A DNA stretch of 64,000 nt from Candidatus Omnitrophota bacterium (GCA_020052645.1 JAGVOQ010000008.1:61099-125098), one strand, 5' to 3'. Positions 25,395 to 34,112 are shown, numbered from the stretch's first letter. A program made the numbers and translations. Notes: generated from the letters alone by a model not told the origin.

Positions 25395-26096
25395 TCGCGT
25401 GTTTGCTGCGGATAGCAGACAGGTGATCTTGGGTTAATTAAATTATTAACTTAAGATCAAAGGGAGCCTCTGCATGGAAAAAAAACATGTAGAGTGGATG
25501 CGGCTATATGCAAGGATATCCAGATTAATAATCTGGACAATTTGCAGGCAACCGTAGGTAGTCAGACTAAAATAGCAGGGAAGGAGGTGAAAATGCATCA
25601 TACGAAAGTTAAGGCAGACATTGGTTTGTCTAAGGCAATCGCGGATTTGACGATCAAAGGATATGTCGCTTGTGTTCCTTTGTCCGAGCATCAACCTTAT
25701 GACATAGTGGTTGTCGGACAGGATGGCCGAGTCTATAAGCTTCAGGTGAAATATGCGAGCTTGAAAAATAATAGAACAATCAATGTTGGTTTTAGAAGTA
25801 GTTGGGCAGATAAAAATGGTACGCATATCAGACATTACGCAAAGAATGATTTTGATTACTATGCGATTTATTGTCCTGAGAAAGAAGTAGTGCTTTATGT
25901 GCCTAATGATCCAAAATGTCCTAAAACCATTCGCTTTAACCAGAGTGCTAATAACCAATCACGGAATGTGAAATGGTTTACTGACTATCTAAATTTAAAC
26001 GGGAGTCCTCAGAGACTATACGCCGCACGTCTGAAATGACGAAGACATAGTCCAGACCACAACAGTTAACTGGCCGGAGTAATCCGGAGTGGCAAG
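25395..26096 (+). ncRNA. Group I intron in tRNA-Arg
   Basis: 702-base self-splicing intron candidate. Exon 1 ends in T and the intron ends in G. Near the 3' end, AGAGACTATACGCC (from about 26011) and GACATAGTCC (about 26044-26053) match the conserved P7 strands of group I cores. TCCAGATT-AAT-AATCTGGA (about 25518-25536) is a clear stem in the 5' half. A PD-(D/E)XK endonuclease is encoded inside, and its last codons overlap the first P7 strand. I could not fold the complete core by hand, and the exact P1 pairing is unresolved. Confidence 0.8.
25593..26039 (+). CDS. Intron-encoded PD-(D/E)XK homing endonuclease
   Basis: 148 residues. PYDIVVVGQDGRVYKLQVKYA places Asp37 and Gln51-x-Lys53 in the PD-(D/E)XK arrangement (with Gln in the second acidic position). 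This is similar to I-Ssp6803I, the tetrameric endonuclease of the Synechocystis tRNA-fMet group I intron, which is comparable in length. It should cut intronless alleles of the tRNA gene and so drive intron homing. ATG 25593 follows GGAAGGAGGTG; an upstream in-frame start at 25494 lies in the intron core and was rejected. The stop is within the conserved P7 strand. Confidence 0.85.
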   Translation: MHHTKVKADIGLSKAIADLTIKGYVACVPLSEHQPYDIVVVGQDGRVYKLQVKYASLKNNRTINVGFRSSWADKNGTHIRHYAKNDFDYYAIYCPEKEVVLYVPNDPKCPKTIRFNQSANNQSRNVKWFTDYLNLNGSPQRLYAARLK

Positions 26097-26118
26097 CTAA
26101 GCAGTGGGTCGGCCGTTC

Positions 26119-26246
26119 GAATCGGCCCAGGCGCATAATGAATTAGCTTGAGTTCGTTTGTAAACCAGACACCGTTCTCCCGCCAAAAAGCGGCGGGATT
26201 TCGCGGAAATGCACATTATGGTGCTCAAGAATCGGCCCAGGCGCAT
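26119..26246. repeat. 18-bp duplication of the tRNA-Arg 3' end
   Basis: GAATCGGCCCAGGCGCAT occurs at 26119-26136 (tRNA 3' end) and again at 26229-26246. The 92 bases between hold CATAATG/CATTATG inverted words and a TCCCGCC/GGCGGGA hairpin. This is the footprint expected when a small element integrates at a tRNA 3' end. Confidence 0.75.
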
Positions 26247-26283
26247 GTAATTTTCTAGGTTTTTTAAAAGAGGTCAAACACCC

Positions 26284-27426
26284 ATGGCTATTAAAAAAAT
26301 ATTTAAAGTTTTGCTGATTTTGATAATTGTTTTTATTTTATCAGTGGTTGTCCTCTCTGTGTACTTTCTCGCCAACTCTAAAACGATTTTAAGTTCTGAA
26401 TTGAAGAAAAAGCTTGGCGCAGAAGTCAGCTTGTCGGGGTTGCGCGTTGTTTGGCCTGGCGCGCTTGTGATTGATGATTTTTCTATTTCCAAGTCACTCA
26501 CAGTTAAAAAAATTAAAATTGTTCCCAGCATTTTGGGTTTTCTGCATGGAGATATTGTTTTTAATTACATCTTATTAGAGGAGCCTCAAGGAACCATAAC
26601 GCGTCTTCCAGATGGAGTTTTTGATTTCGGCATAACTTTGCCTAAAAAAGAAGTTGTGCCTGTAACCGAACGCGTAGAAGGACAAAAGGCGTCAGGTGGT
26701 TCTAAAAACCCAAAATTTTATTTTAATAAGCTGAAAATCAGGCAAGCAACGCTTGTTTTTATTGACCAGGCGACACCCAGTAAAGAAGAGTTTCGAGCAA
26801 CGTTCGCCAAGCTGGATTTAGATATACATCATCCTTTTGTGCTGAATTTGTCCCGTTTTCATTTTGACGGTCGGGGTGTCCTTGAGGCAAAAGACCGCAC
26901 GCAGGCAGGGACTTTGAAGCTCTCGGGCTGGATTGATATTCTGCCGCGCGATATGGATGGAATCGTTCGTATTGAAATTTCCTCTATGCCGCTTTTTTCC
27001 CCTTATTACAAAAAATATGTGAAGAAGGAAGTTAAATCCGGACGCGCGGTTGTTTCAGCTGATCTTAAGTCAAAAGCCAATGATTTAACAGCGGATTGCC
27101 ATGTGGAGTTAGGGGATATCGTTTTTAAGGAGGAACCTCAAAGCGCTGAAGGGGAAGAGGCTGTTCAGGAGAAGAGTAGCTTTTCTGGTTTTACCTTTGG
27201 GTCTATGTTCGGCGCAGGCGGTTCGACAATTTTTGATTTCATAATTCGTACAAAATTGAATCATCCGAAATTTGAAAGAATAAGCTTAAAAGGAAATTTT
27301 CTGCAGTCGACAGTCAACGCGGTTTTGTCTCAACCACTACCAAAAAATGCCGAAGATTTTAAAAAGATTGGCGAACAATTTGAATCGATCGGCAAGGAAT
27401 TCAAAAAAGTTTTTAAGTCAGAATAA
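26284..27426 (+). CDS. AsmA-like/DUF748-type membrane-anchored protein
   Basis: 380 residues: an N-terminal membrane helix (about 6-28), then ELKKKLGAEVSLSGLRVVWPGALVIDDFSI and repeated IVPSILGFLHGDIVFNYILLEEPQ-type beta patterns typical of the AsmA clan (DUF748-like). It should project into the periplasm; lipid or envelope transport is the family theme. The C-terminal 40 residues are charged and helical. A purine-rich AAAAGAGG precedes the ATG. Confidence 0.7.
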   Translation: MAIKKIFKVLLILIIVFILSVVVLSVYFLANSKTILSSELKKKLGAEVSLSGLRVVWPGALVIDDFSISKSLTVKKIKIVPSILGFLHGDIVFNYILLEEPQGTITRLPDGVFDFGITLPKKEVVPVTERVEGQKASGGSKNPKFYFNKLKIRQATLVFIDQATPSKEEFRATFAKLDLDIHHPFVLNLSRFHFDGRGVLEAKDRTQAGTLKLSGWIDILPRDMDGIVRIEISSMPLFSPYYKKYVKKEVKSGRAVVSADLKSKANDLTADCHVELGDIVFKEEPQSAEGEEAVQEKSSFSGFTFGSMFGAGGSTIFDFIIRTKLNHPKFERISLKGNFLQSTVNAVLSQPLPKNAEDFKKIGEQFESIGKEFKKVFKSE

Positions 27427-27452
27427 AACTTAATAAACTTCCGAAACAATCG

Positions 27453-29552
27453 ATGCGCACAGGACTTATCAAAAGAAGAAGCGGCTATTTTATTTTTTTG
27501 TGTCTCTTGCTTTGGGGCACTGCAGTTTATTCTAATTCTTTTTTTGGTTCTTTTCATTTCGATGACGAGCAATGCATTGTCAACAATCCATCACTTCGCC
27601 ATGCGACTGATGTTGTTTCGCTTTGGCGTTATTGGCCTACCCGTTTTGTCACTTTTTTTTCATTAGCCCTGAATTATCATATTGGCGGGTTGCATGTTTT
27701 TGGATATCATGTTTTCAATTTCTTGACGCATGTTGCGACCTCCTGGTTGATTTATGTGTTTGTGCTTTTGACTTTTAAGTCGCCCGAAGTGAAAAAGGAC
27801 AGGATAGCGGCGCATGGCAAGGGAATCGCTTTCTTTGTCAGTGTTCTGTTCCTTGTTCATCCCGTACAAACTCAGTCGGTTGATTACATTATTCAGCGCG
27901 CGACATTATTGGCAGCCTTTTTTTATATGGCGTCGTTATGCTTTTACGTCTTAGCTCGGCAAGAAAGGGTAGAGGGTTTCTCTTGTAACCGGTGGAAAAT
28001 TCTTTATGTGGGTTCTTTTGGTTGCGCGCTTTTAAGCATGTTTTCAAAAGAATTGGCGGTAACATTGCCTTTGTCCTTATGCCTTTATGAATACTTTTTT
28101 TTAAAAAGGGAAAGAAGCTCGCGCCTGAAATGGATGCTTCCTTTTCTCTTTATTCTGTTCGTTGTGCCTTTGACCATGTTCTTTGTCAAGATGTTCTCTG
28201 TCCCGGTGGATCATTTTAAAGAAACGCGCAGGATTGTCTGGGGGTTTTCCGAAGTCGCGCCGTTAGATTATTTTTTAACTCAACTTCGTGCCTTCTGGAC
28301 TTATGGCAGGCTTTTGTTCATCCCGGTGAACCAGAATCTCGATTATGATTATTCATTTTCTAAATCTATTATGTCTCCCGAAGTCTTTATAAGCTTCTTG
28401 GGTATTATTTCATTTTTATATGTCGCGTTCAGAGGAGTCAACAGATACAGGCTGGTTTCTTTCAGCATTTTTTTATTTTTTATTATGTTTGCGCCGTGGT
28501 TTTTCATTGGACTTTTTCCGGAGTCCAGCGTTATGGCGATGATCAACGATGTTATTTTCGAACACAGGCTTTATCTGGGTGTTCTTGCATTTGGTTTTTT
28601 TATTGTCTGCGGATTGTTCTATTTTTTTAATGATTTGAAAGTTTTTAAGAGGGCTGATTCAGCCAGACGGTTTAGGCCTGTCATTGTTATCCTTTTTTCT
28701 CTAAGCATTGTTTTTTCTTTTGCGACCTATCAAAGAAATAAAATCTGGAAAGATGAAGTAACCTTATGGAGCGATGTGATCGCTAAATCACCGGACAAAG
28801 CCAGAGGATACAATAACCGTGGATACGCGTATTTAAAACAAGGCCGCCTGGATTTATCGCTTCAGGATTTTACCATGGCGATAAAAATCCAGCCGGATCT
28901 TGCTAAGGCTTATAACAATCGCGCTCAAGTGTATTTTGATAAAGGTGATTTTAACGCGGCCTTTTTGGATTTTAATAAGGCGATAGAGATTCAGCCGGAT
29001 TATGCTAAGGCTATCAGCAATCGGGCGGCTATTTATCTAAAGGAGGGTCGTTTTGATGAAGCCCTGGCTGATTATAATGAAGCGATCCGCATCGAACCCG
29101 GACTTTCAGGAATTTATAATAATCGCGGCGATGCTTATATGAAAGCAGGGAATACAGACTTGGCTCTTTCTGATTATTCTATTGCTATAGAACTAGAGCC
29201 GGAGTTTGCTTTGGCTTATAGCAACAGAGGGTTTGTTTATTTAAAAAAAGGTGATTACGACAGAGCTTTATCGGATTATTCAAAAGCTATCGCTATTGAG
29301 CCTGATTCTGCTCAGGCCTATAACAATCGTGCAAATATCTATTTTAACAAAGGTGATGTGGCCAGGGCGCTTGTGGATTACGATCGTGCTACAAAAATTG
29401 ATCCTTCTTTTGGTGATGTTTATTATAATCGTGCAGTGCTCTATGTCAGGTTGAATGATACGGGAGGGGTTGAGAGGCAAATTGTTGAGCTGAATCGTCT
29501 CAATCGATATGATCTGGCGCAGAGACTCAAGGATATTATTGATGGAAAATAG
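27453..29552 (+). CDS. TMTC-like membrane protein with C-terminal TPR array
   Basis: 699 residues. Positions about 8-430 hold ten or more membrane helices of the glycosyltransferase C type, including FHFDDEQCIVNNPSLRH, the acidic first-loop motif found in TMTC/PMT-like O-mannosyltransferases. Residues about 435-690 carry seven to eight tetratricopeptide repeats (ARGYNNRGYAYLKQGRLDLSL and so on). Family members are proposed to glycosylate proteins; the acceptor is unknown. It follows the AsmA-like gene after 26 bases. Confidence 0.8.
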   Translation: MRTGLIKRRSGYFIFLCLLLWGTAVYSNSFFGSFHFDDEQCIVNNPSLRHATDVVSLWRYWPTRFVTFFSLALNYHIGGLHVFGYHVFNFLTHVATSWLIYVFVLLTFKSPEVKKDRIAAHGKGIAFFVSVLFLVHPVQTQSVDYIIQRATLLAAFFYMASLCFYVLARQERVEGFSCNRWKILYVGSFGCALLSMFSKELAVTLPLSLCLYEYFFLKRERSSRLKWMLPFLFILFVVPLTMFFVKMFSVPVDHFKETRRIVWGFSEVAPLDYFLTQLRAFWTYGRLLFIPVNQNLDYDYSFSKSIMSPEVFISFLGIISFLYVAFRGVNRYRLVSFSIFLFFIMFAPWFFIGLFPESSVMAMINDVIFEHRLYLGVLAFGFFIVCGLFYFFNDLKVFKRADSARRFRPVIVILFSLSIVFSFATYQRNKIWKDEVTLWSDVIAKSPDKARGYNNRGYAYLKQGRLDLSLQDFTMAIKIQPDLAKAYNNRAQVYFDKGDFNAAFLDFNKAIEIQPDYAKAISNRAAIYLKEGRFDEALADYNEAIRIEPGLSGIYNNRGDAYMKAGNTDLALSDYSIAIELEPEFALAYSNRGFVYLKKGDYDRALSDYSKAIAIEPDSAQAYNNRANIYFNKGDVARALVDYDRATKIDPSFGDVYYNRAVLYVRLNDTGGVERQIVELNRLNRYDLAQRLKDIIDGK

Positions 29553-29703
29553 CTTTTGGTCGCAGAAAGGTTTTTTTGCAAAGATACAGCCTTTATTAAA
29601 ATGAGGGTATTTGAGATTGATTTCGTTCGGCAAGTGGTGTAAGATAAAAACGATTTGCTCCTTATCTTCTCTAAGGATAGTATTAATGAATGAAGATAAG
29701 GAG

Positions 29704-29772
29704 TTGATTCCTGTCAAAAGACAGGAATCAAGAGTTCACTCGTCCACCATTGAAGCAATGGCGGACTCATGA
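29704..29772. repeat. Two hairpins upstream of small membrane protein gene
   Basis: TTGATTCCTGTC-AAAA-GACAGGAATCAA (29704-29731) is a perfect 12-bp stem. A second, imperfect one follows around GTCCACCATTG-AAG-CAATGG (about 29740-29765). No T-run follows either; they may be regulatory or mobile sequences. The rest of the 233-base gap shows nothing clear. Confidence 0.6.
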
Positions 29773-29785
29773 AGAAGGGGGCTGA

Positions 29786-30067
29786 ATGAAGACGAGCAGA
29801 AGCTTGAATGTCCTTGTTGTTATTTTATTTATTTTATTTGGTGTTGTTTATGTTCAGTTTATTAAAGGCATGAAAACAACGGTAAAAACTGTTCAGAATT
29901 TTAACCAGAGGATAAAAGGCTTGGAAGAGACTCAGGAAATCATGAATGCCAAGATGGACATTTTGTTTAAAGAAACTCAAAGTTTTAAGAAAAGTTTAAG
30001 CAGCGGGGGTGGTCCAAAGGAGCCTGCAGTACAGCAAAAATCTACTCCTCCTAGGACAGTCCTTTAA
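29786..30067 (+). CDS. Small membrane-anchored coiled-coil protein
   Basis: Unrecognised 93-residue protein: one N-terminal membrane helix (about 7-27), a heptad-rich stretch (TVQNFNQRIKGLEETQEIMNAKMDILFKE, about 37-65) likely to form a coiled coil, and a Pro/Gly-rich tail. A good ribosome site (AGAAGGGGG) precedes it and a strong terminator follows, so it is probably expressed alone. Confidence 0.6.
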   Translation: MKTSRSLNVLVVILFILFGVVYVQFIKGMKTTVKTVQNFNQRIKGLEETQEIMNAKMDILFKETQSFKKSLSSGGGPKEPAVQQKSTPPRTVL

Positions 30068-30088
30068 AAATCCTAGGTTTTTTGAGAC

Positions 30089-30122
30089 AATCTCCGTAAA
30101 CAATTTACGGAGATTTTTTTTT
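30089..30122 (+). terminator. Rho-independent terminator
   Basis: Perfect 12-bp stem AATCTCCGTAAA-CAA-TTTACGGAGATT followed by a run of T, directly after the small membrane protein gene. Confidence 0.9.
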
Positions 30123-30251
30123 AGAAGGTTAAAAAAGGCATTGTTTCGATTTTGTAGGATTAAAAAGGCTTTTCAGTAAATCTTTCTTTACAGCCTCTGA
30201 AAAGACTGATATTATTGATTTTCTAAATTTGCTTTGATAAAGAATTTTTAT

Positions 30252-30358
30252 GGTGGGTGTAGCTCATCCGCCACTAACACATCGGCGGATGGCCGCTGAC
30301 GTTTTGATAGCGGCCAGCTTGGATGGAGCATCCGTTATTAAAGCGGTAACGGATGGTG
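30252..30358 (+). pseudogene. Broken tRNA-His 5' half with inserted hairpins
   Basis: 30252-30266 (GGTGGGTGTAGCTCA) and 30317-30332 (GCTTGGATGGAGCATC) match the first 31 bases of the intact tRNA-His at 30611 with one difference. Between them are 50 bp made of two hairpins (ATCCGCC/GGCGGAT and GGCCGCT/AGCGGCC). A third hairpin (CATCCGTTA/TAACGGATG) follows. The copy cannot form a tRNA. It directly precedes the GIY-YIG gene. Confidence 0.75.
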
Positions 30359-30361
30359 TAA

Positions 30362-30598
30362 ATGTACGTTTATATTCTTAAAAGCAAAAAAGATGGAAGT
30401 TTTTATATTGGATCGACAAAAGATGTTGTTCAACGGTTGCAGTTTCATAATAGAGGGTTGAATCGCTCGACCAAGGCAAAAATTCCTTGGTCTATAGTTA
30501 AAGTTGAAGAATATAGCGGTGTTTCATTAGCGTTGAAACGCGAAAAATTTTTAAAAAGTGGCGATGGGCGAAAAGTTTTAAAGAATTTGTTACGTTAG
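30362..30598 (+). CDS. GIY-YIG nuclease domain protein
   Basis: 78-residue single-domain GIY-YIG nuclease: YVYILKSKKDGSFYIGSTKD holds both tyrosine motifs (2-4 and 15-17), Arg25 follows in VVQRL, and Glu is in ALKREKFLK. This is the UrvC-like nuclease fold found in free-standing and intron-linked endonucleases. It lies between a split tRNA-His 5' half and the intact tRNA-His, which suggests it belongs to an element targeting that gene. The upstream ribosome site is weak. Confidence 0.85.
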   Translation: MYVYILKSKKDGSFYIGSTKDVVQRLQFHNRGLNRSTKAKIPWSIVKVEEYSGVSLALKREKFLKSGDGRKVLKNLLR

Positions 30599-30610
30599 GT
30601 TTGGAATCAT

Positions 30611-30689
30611 GGTGGGTGTAGCTCAGCTTGGATAGAGCATCTGACTGTGGCTCAGATGGCCGCGGGTTCAAATCCCGTCACCCACCCCA
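30611..30689 (+). tRNA. tRNA-His(GUG)
   Basis: Cloverleaf with encoded G-1 (30611) pairing with C73, acceptor GTGGGTG/CACCCAC, anticodon stem TCTGA/TCAGA with loop CTGTGGC (GTG), T arm CGGG-TTCAAAT-CCCG, and encoded CCA. Its 3' end plus GTAAT resembles the left end of the B repeats downstream, so it may be the integration site of the accessory region. Confidence 0.96.
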
Positions 30690-30729
30690 GTAATTGTAAC
30701 TTGTTGTTCTGCAATGAGTTACATCATGT

Positions 30730-30762
30730 CACCGACGGTCGACGATCGTCGGTGATTTTTTG
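30730..30762 (+). terminator. Terminator after tRNA-His
   Basis: CACCGACG (30730-30737) pairs with CGTCGGTG (30747-30754), followed by ATTTTTT. A small GTCGC/GCGAC hairpin follows. Confidence 0.8.
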
Positions 30763-30828
30763 TCGCAGAAAGCGACACACCGGCCACTCCGATAAGGCCG
30801 GGTGCATCTGGCGACGTCCCTAGGAGTT

Positions 30829-31083
30829 AGGGCGTTATTATTTTTGGAAATGTGTGAAATAATTCTTAAACATCTCTTCGTCGACAGAGAGGAATTATTT
30901 GAGAGCAAATTTTGGCAAAACAGGCCAAAACCTCTCCTAGTTTATGGTCGCTAGCCCAAAAGGGGCAGACCTCCGCATTTCACATAGAGGAGGGTCTAGT
31001 TTATGCCATATTTGTGCCGATATCGGCTCGAATATGTGCATAAATCAGAGAGGTCGATATTTACCACATTCCTGGGTCCTAAG
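30829..31083 (+). repeat. B repeat, copy 1 (diverged left part)
   Basis: From AGGCCAAAACCTCTCCTAG (30922) to CACATTCCTGGGTCCT (about 31080) it matches copies 2-4 closely; before that, similarity is weak (GTTAGG...). The conserved right part carries CCTCTC and GAGAGG words in opposite directions (30931, 31051) and ATATCGGCTCGAATATG. It is interrupted by an A element at 30955. The next module's promoter begins nine bases after it. Confidence 0.75.
30955..30999 (+). mobile_element. A-family element inserted in B copy 1
   Basis: 45 bp absent from the otherwise similar B copy 2 (GGCTAGTTTATGCC at 33658-33672). CTAG stands on both sides (30951-30954 and 30996-30999), as if the 4-bp target was duplicated. 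Its core GCAGACCTCCGCATTTCACA with GAGGGTCTAG matches the copy at 37399. Confidence 0.8.
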
Positions 31084-31091
31084 GAATGTTG

Positions 31092-31119
31092 TTGATTTAT
31101 ATGCGAGATGTCTTATAAT
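31092..31119 (+). promoter_or_regulatory. Promoter of fluoride-response module
   Basis: TTGATT (31092-31097), 16 bp, TATAAT (31114-31119); transcription would start near 31126, just before the riboswitch. Confidence 0.7.
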
Positions 31120-31130
31120 AATATCAATAA

Positions 31131-31213
31131 AAGGCGATGAGGTTCGCCGTATAACCACCACGAAGATTTTGGTTGATGACCTCTACTAATAAAGATTAGT
31201 AGGGGTATTTTTT
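31131..31213 (+). promoter_or_regulatory. Fluoride (crcB) riboswitch with terminator
   Basis: GGCGATGAGGTTCGCC (31133-31148), ATAACCACC and GGTTGATGACCTCTACT (31171-31187) match the conserved fluoride aptamer (compare the GGCGAUG...GCC, AACC and UGAUGxCCUCUAC elements of the Thermotoga example). CTACTAAT-AAAG-ATTAGTAG followed by a T-rich run (31183-31213) is an intrinsic terminator sharing bases with the aptamer 3' end, so fluoride binding should prevent termination. The genes downstream (enolase, CrcB, DUF190) are typical targets. Confidence 0.92.
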
Positions 31214-31246
31214 TAAGCCCCTGCTGATCCAGTGGGGGCTTTCTTA
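31214..31246 (+). terminator. Second hairpin between riboswitch and enolase
   Basis: AAGCCCC pairs with GGGGGCTT around TGCTGATCCAGT, followed by TCTTATT. It is a possible second intrinsic terminator immediately after the riboswitch terminator. Confidence 0.6.
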
Positions 31247-31272
31247 TTGTTATTCAAAAGAAAAATTATAAA
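31244..31272 (+). promoter_or_regulatory. Possible enolase promoter
   Basis: TTATTG (31244-31249), 17 bp, TATAAA (31267-31272). If active it would give enolase transcription independent of the riboswitch. Confidence 0.35.
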
Positions 31273-31299
31273 AAATAGTTTATCAAAAAAGGAGTATAA

Positions 31300-32571
<1,272 letters not shown>

Positions 32572-32628
32572 AATACTATTGTTTGACACGCTGGTAGGGC
32601 TTGCGTTAAGCCGAAAGAAGGCTATTTT

Positions 32629-33003
32629 ATGATTAAGTGGAGTTTTTTGATTATTGGTGGTATTGTTGGGACAGTCGCCCGATATACGTTGGCGGGATTT
32701 GTTTACCAAGTTTTAGGGTCGGATTTCCCCTATGGAACTTTGGTTGTGAATCTTGTCGGTTGCTTTCTGATTGGATTATTTTCGACGCTTGCTGAGGTAA
32801 AATTTCTTCTTGATTCAAATATGAGAGTGCTTCTGATGATTGGTTTTTGCGGGGCATTTACGACTTTTTCAACCTTTATGCTCGAGACAGGGAATTTGAT
32901 TCGTGATGGAGAAACAATGAGAGCTTTTGCGAATGTTTTGCTCAGTTTGGTTGTGGGATTTTTAGTTTTTAGAATAGGCATTTTCTTAGGGGAAGTATTA
33001 TAA
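32629..33003 (+). CDS. crcB: Fluoride exporter CrcB (Fluc)
   Basis: Dual-topology fluoride channel, 124 residues, four membrane helices. GGIVGTVARYTL, GTLVVNLVGCFLIG (with the pore Asn) and GFCGAFTTFSTFMLE (the Phe box and the central Na+ site region) are the diagnostic motifs. A single gene implies a homodimer inserted in both orientations. It exports fluoride. It lies between enolase and DUF190 in the riboswitch-controlled transcript. Confidence 0.96.
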   Translation: MIKWSFLIIGGIVGTVARYTLAGFVYQVLGSDFPYGTLVVNLVGCFLIGLFSTLAEVKFLLDSNMRVLLMIGFCGAFTTFSTFMLETGNLIRDGETMRAFANVLLSLVVGFLVFRIGIFLGEVL

Positions 33004-33022
33004 TGGAAGGGGTGTGTAATTT

Positions 33023-33367
33023 ATGAAAATACCTGCTGAAGGAAAACTTTTAAGAATTTTCATCGGAGAGGCGGACAAGTGGCAAGGAAAGCCTCTTTAT
33101 GAAGAAATAGTTCTTTTAGCCAAAAAAAATGGGATGGCTGGAGCAACTGCTATCAAAGGTTTTATGGGGTTTGGCTGCAAGAGTCATATGCATACAGCAA
33201 AAATTCTTCGTCTTTCTGAAGATTTACCGATAGTTATTGAAATAGTTGACAGTGAAGAAAAGATAAACCAATTTATACCGCATGTTGACGAAATGGTTAA
33301 AGAAGGGTTGGTTACGCTGGAAAAAGCCAATGTTGTTATGTATCGGGCTGATAATTGCAATAAATAA
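33023..33367 (+). CDS. DUF190 family PII-like protein
   Basis: 114-residue DUF190 protein with a ferredoxin-like, PII-like fold. LLRIFIGEADKWQGKPLYEEIV...GMAGATAIKGFMGFGCKS and LPIVIEIVDSEEKI are typical. DUF190 genes are often neighbours of crcB, and a regulatory or accessory role in fluoride response is assumed but unproven. It is the last gene before B copy 2, which begins eight bases after its stop. Confidence 0.9.
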   Translation: MKIPAEGKLLRIFIGEADKWQGKPLYEEIVLLAKKNGMAGATAIKGFMGFGCKSHMHTAKILRLSEDLPIVIEIVDSEEKINQFIPHVDEMVKEGLVTLEKANVVMYRADNCNK

Positions 33368-33374
33368 GTTTTAG

Positions 33375-33755
33375 TTCGAATCCCCTCAGGAGGGGTGAGA
33401 GGATTTGACCTCACCATGATTACTGCTCCCGTGAGAAACCCCAGTAATATCCTTCTCTCGTCGGAAATGGAGAGGTTTAAGGCCATGATTGATTCACTCA
33501 ATCATGGCCTCTTCATGTGTCGCCGTGTCAAAGAGTTAGGCGATTAGTACTTTTAGCCCCGACTAAGAATATTCCGTTGGATCTGCTGTTTACAAAGCCT
33601 CTCTGAATTAGCCGACTTTATCTCTATAATAGGCCAAAACCTCTCCTAGTTTATGGCGGCTAGTTTATGCCATAATTGCGAAGATATCAGCTTGAATATG
33701 CGTATAAATCAGAGAGGTCAGCATTCGTCACATTTCAGGGCCTCCAGGAACATAA
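33375..33755 (+). repeat. B repeat, copy 2
   Basis: Starts with the tRNA-like TTCGAATCCC (33375), then an extra insert of about 45 bp (GAGGGGTGAGAGGATTTGACC region), then CCCCAGTAAT (33439-33448). The perfect 12-bp hairpin GGCCATGATTGA/TCAATCATGGCC lies at 33481-33509, followed by GTGTCAAAGAGTTAG. Four GAGAGG/CCTCTC words alternate in direction. It has the uninterrupted form of the site where an A element sits in copy 1. No gene lies in it. Confidence 0.85.
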
Positions 33756-33759
33756 TATA

Positions 33760-33788
33760 TTGACAATACCTCTGTCTTCCGATACTAT
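33760..33788 (+). promoter_or_regulatory. Promoter of the metal-uptake module
   Basis: TTGACA (33760-33765), 17 bp, TACTAT (33783-33788), immediately behind B copy 2 and about 25 bases before the first gene. No obvious Zur palindrome overlaps it. Confidence 0.7.
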
Positions 33789-33812
33789 CCTACAGTAAAC
33801 CAAAAATCGAAT

Positions 33813-34112
33813 ATGTTTAAACATAAAAATAAATTAGCCTTAGCGTTTCTCTTCTTAGCGTTTTTCAGTTTCGCTTTTATTTCTGTTGGCGGTGAATTCC
33901 TCCATAGCAAGGTCCATCACCACCAAGACCAATTCTCCCACGATCAATGTTTTGTTTCCCAACTGCAAGCTCAGGTTTTCACCGTCCAAGCCGCCGTAAT
34001 CTTAGCTTTATTTTTTCTGGTCACAGCATATCTCAAGAAGTTTTACTACGTATTTGTTTTTCAAGCCTGCTATAATCTCCCGTATTGCCACGCTCCTCCT
34101 GTATCCCTGTAG
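33813..34112 (+). CDS. Small His-rich membrane protein
   Basis: Unrecognised 99-residue protein. An N-terminal hydrophobic segment (about 9-27), then a metal-binding-like cluster HSKVHHHQDQFSHDQC (about 31-46), then a second membrane helix (about 55-75) and a tail with Cys and His. It is the first gene of a module with ZnuA/ZnuB-like proteins, so metal sensing, delivery or storage is a reasonable guess. Ribosome site is weak. Confidence 0.65.
   Translation: MFKHKNKLALAFLFLAFFSFAFISVGGEFLHSKVHHHQDQFSHDQCFVSQLQAQVFTVQAAVILALFFLVTAYLKKFYYVFVFQACYNLPYCHAPPVSL

Larger units (their letters stand above)
25360..26135 (+). tRNA. tRNA-Arg(UCU) interrupted by a group I intron
   Basis: Exon 1 is 25360-25394 (GCGCCTG acceptor, GCTC/GAGC D arm, ACTGC, then CTT). 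Exon 2 is 26097-26135 (CTAA, GCAGT, GGGTC, T arm GGCCG-TTCGAAT-CGGCC, CAGGCGC, A). Joining gives a 74-nt tRNA with the standard 7-base loop CTTCTAA, anticodon TCT between T33 and A37. CCA is not encoded. The break falls inside the anticodon loop; the last base before exon 2 is G, as required for a group I intron. Confidence 0.88.

Noticed and set aside
30944-31189. 81-codon frame before enolase
   Set aside because: It runs through B copy 1, the A element and the fluoride riboswitch, starts without a ribosome site, and resembles no protein.
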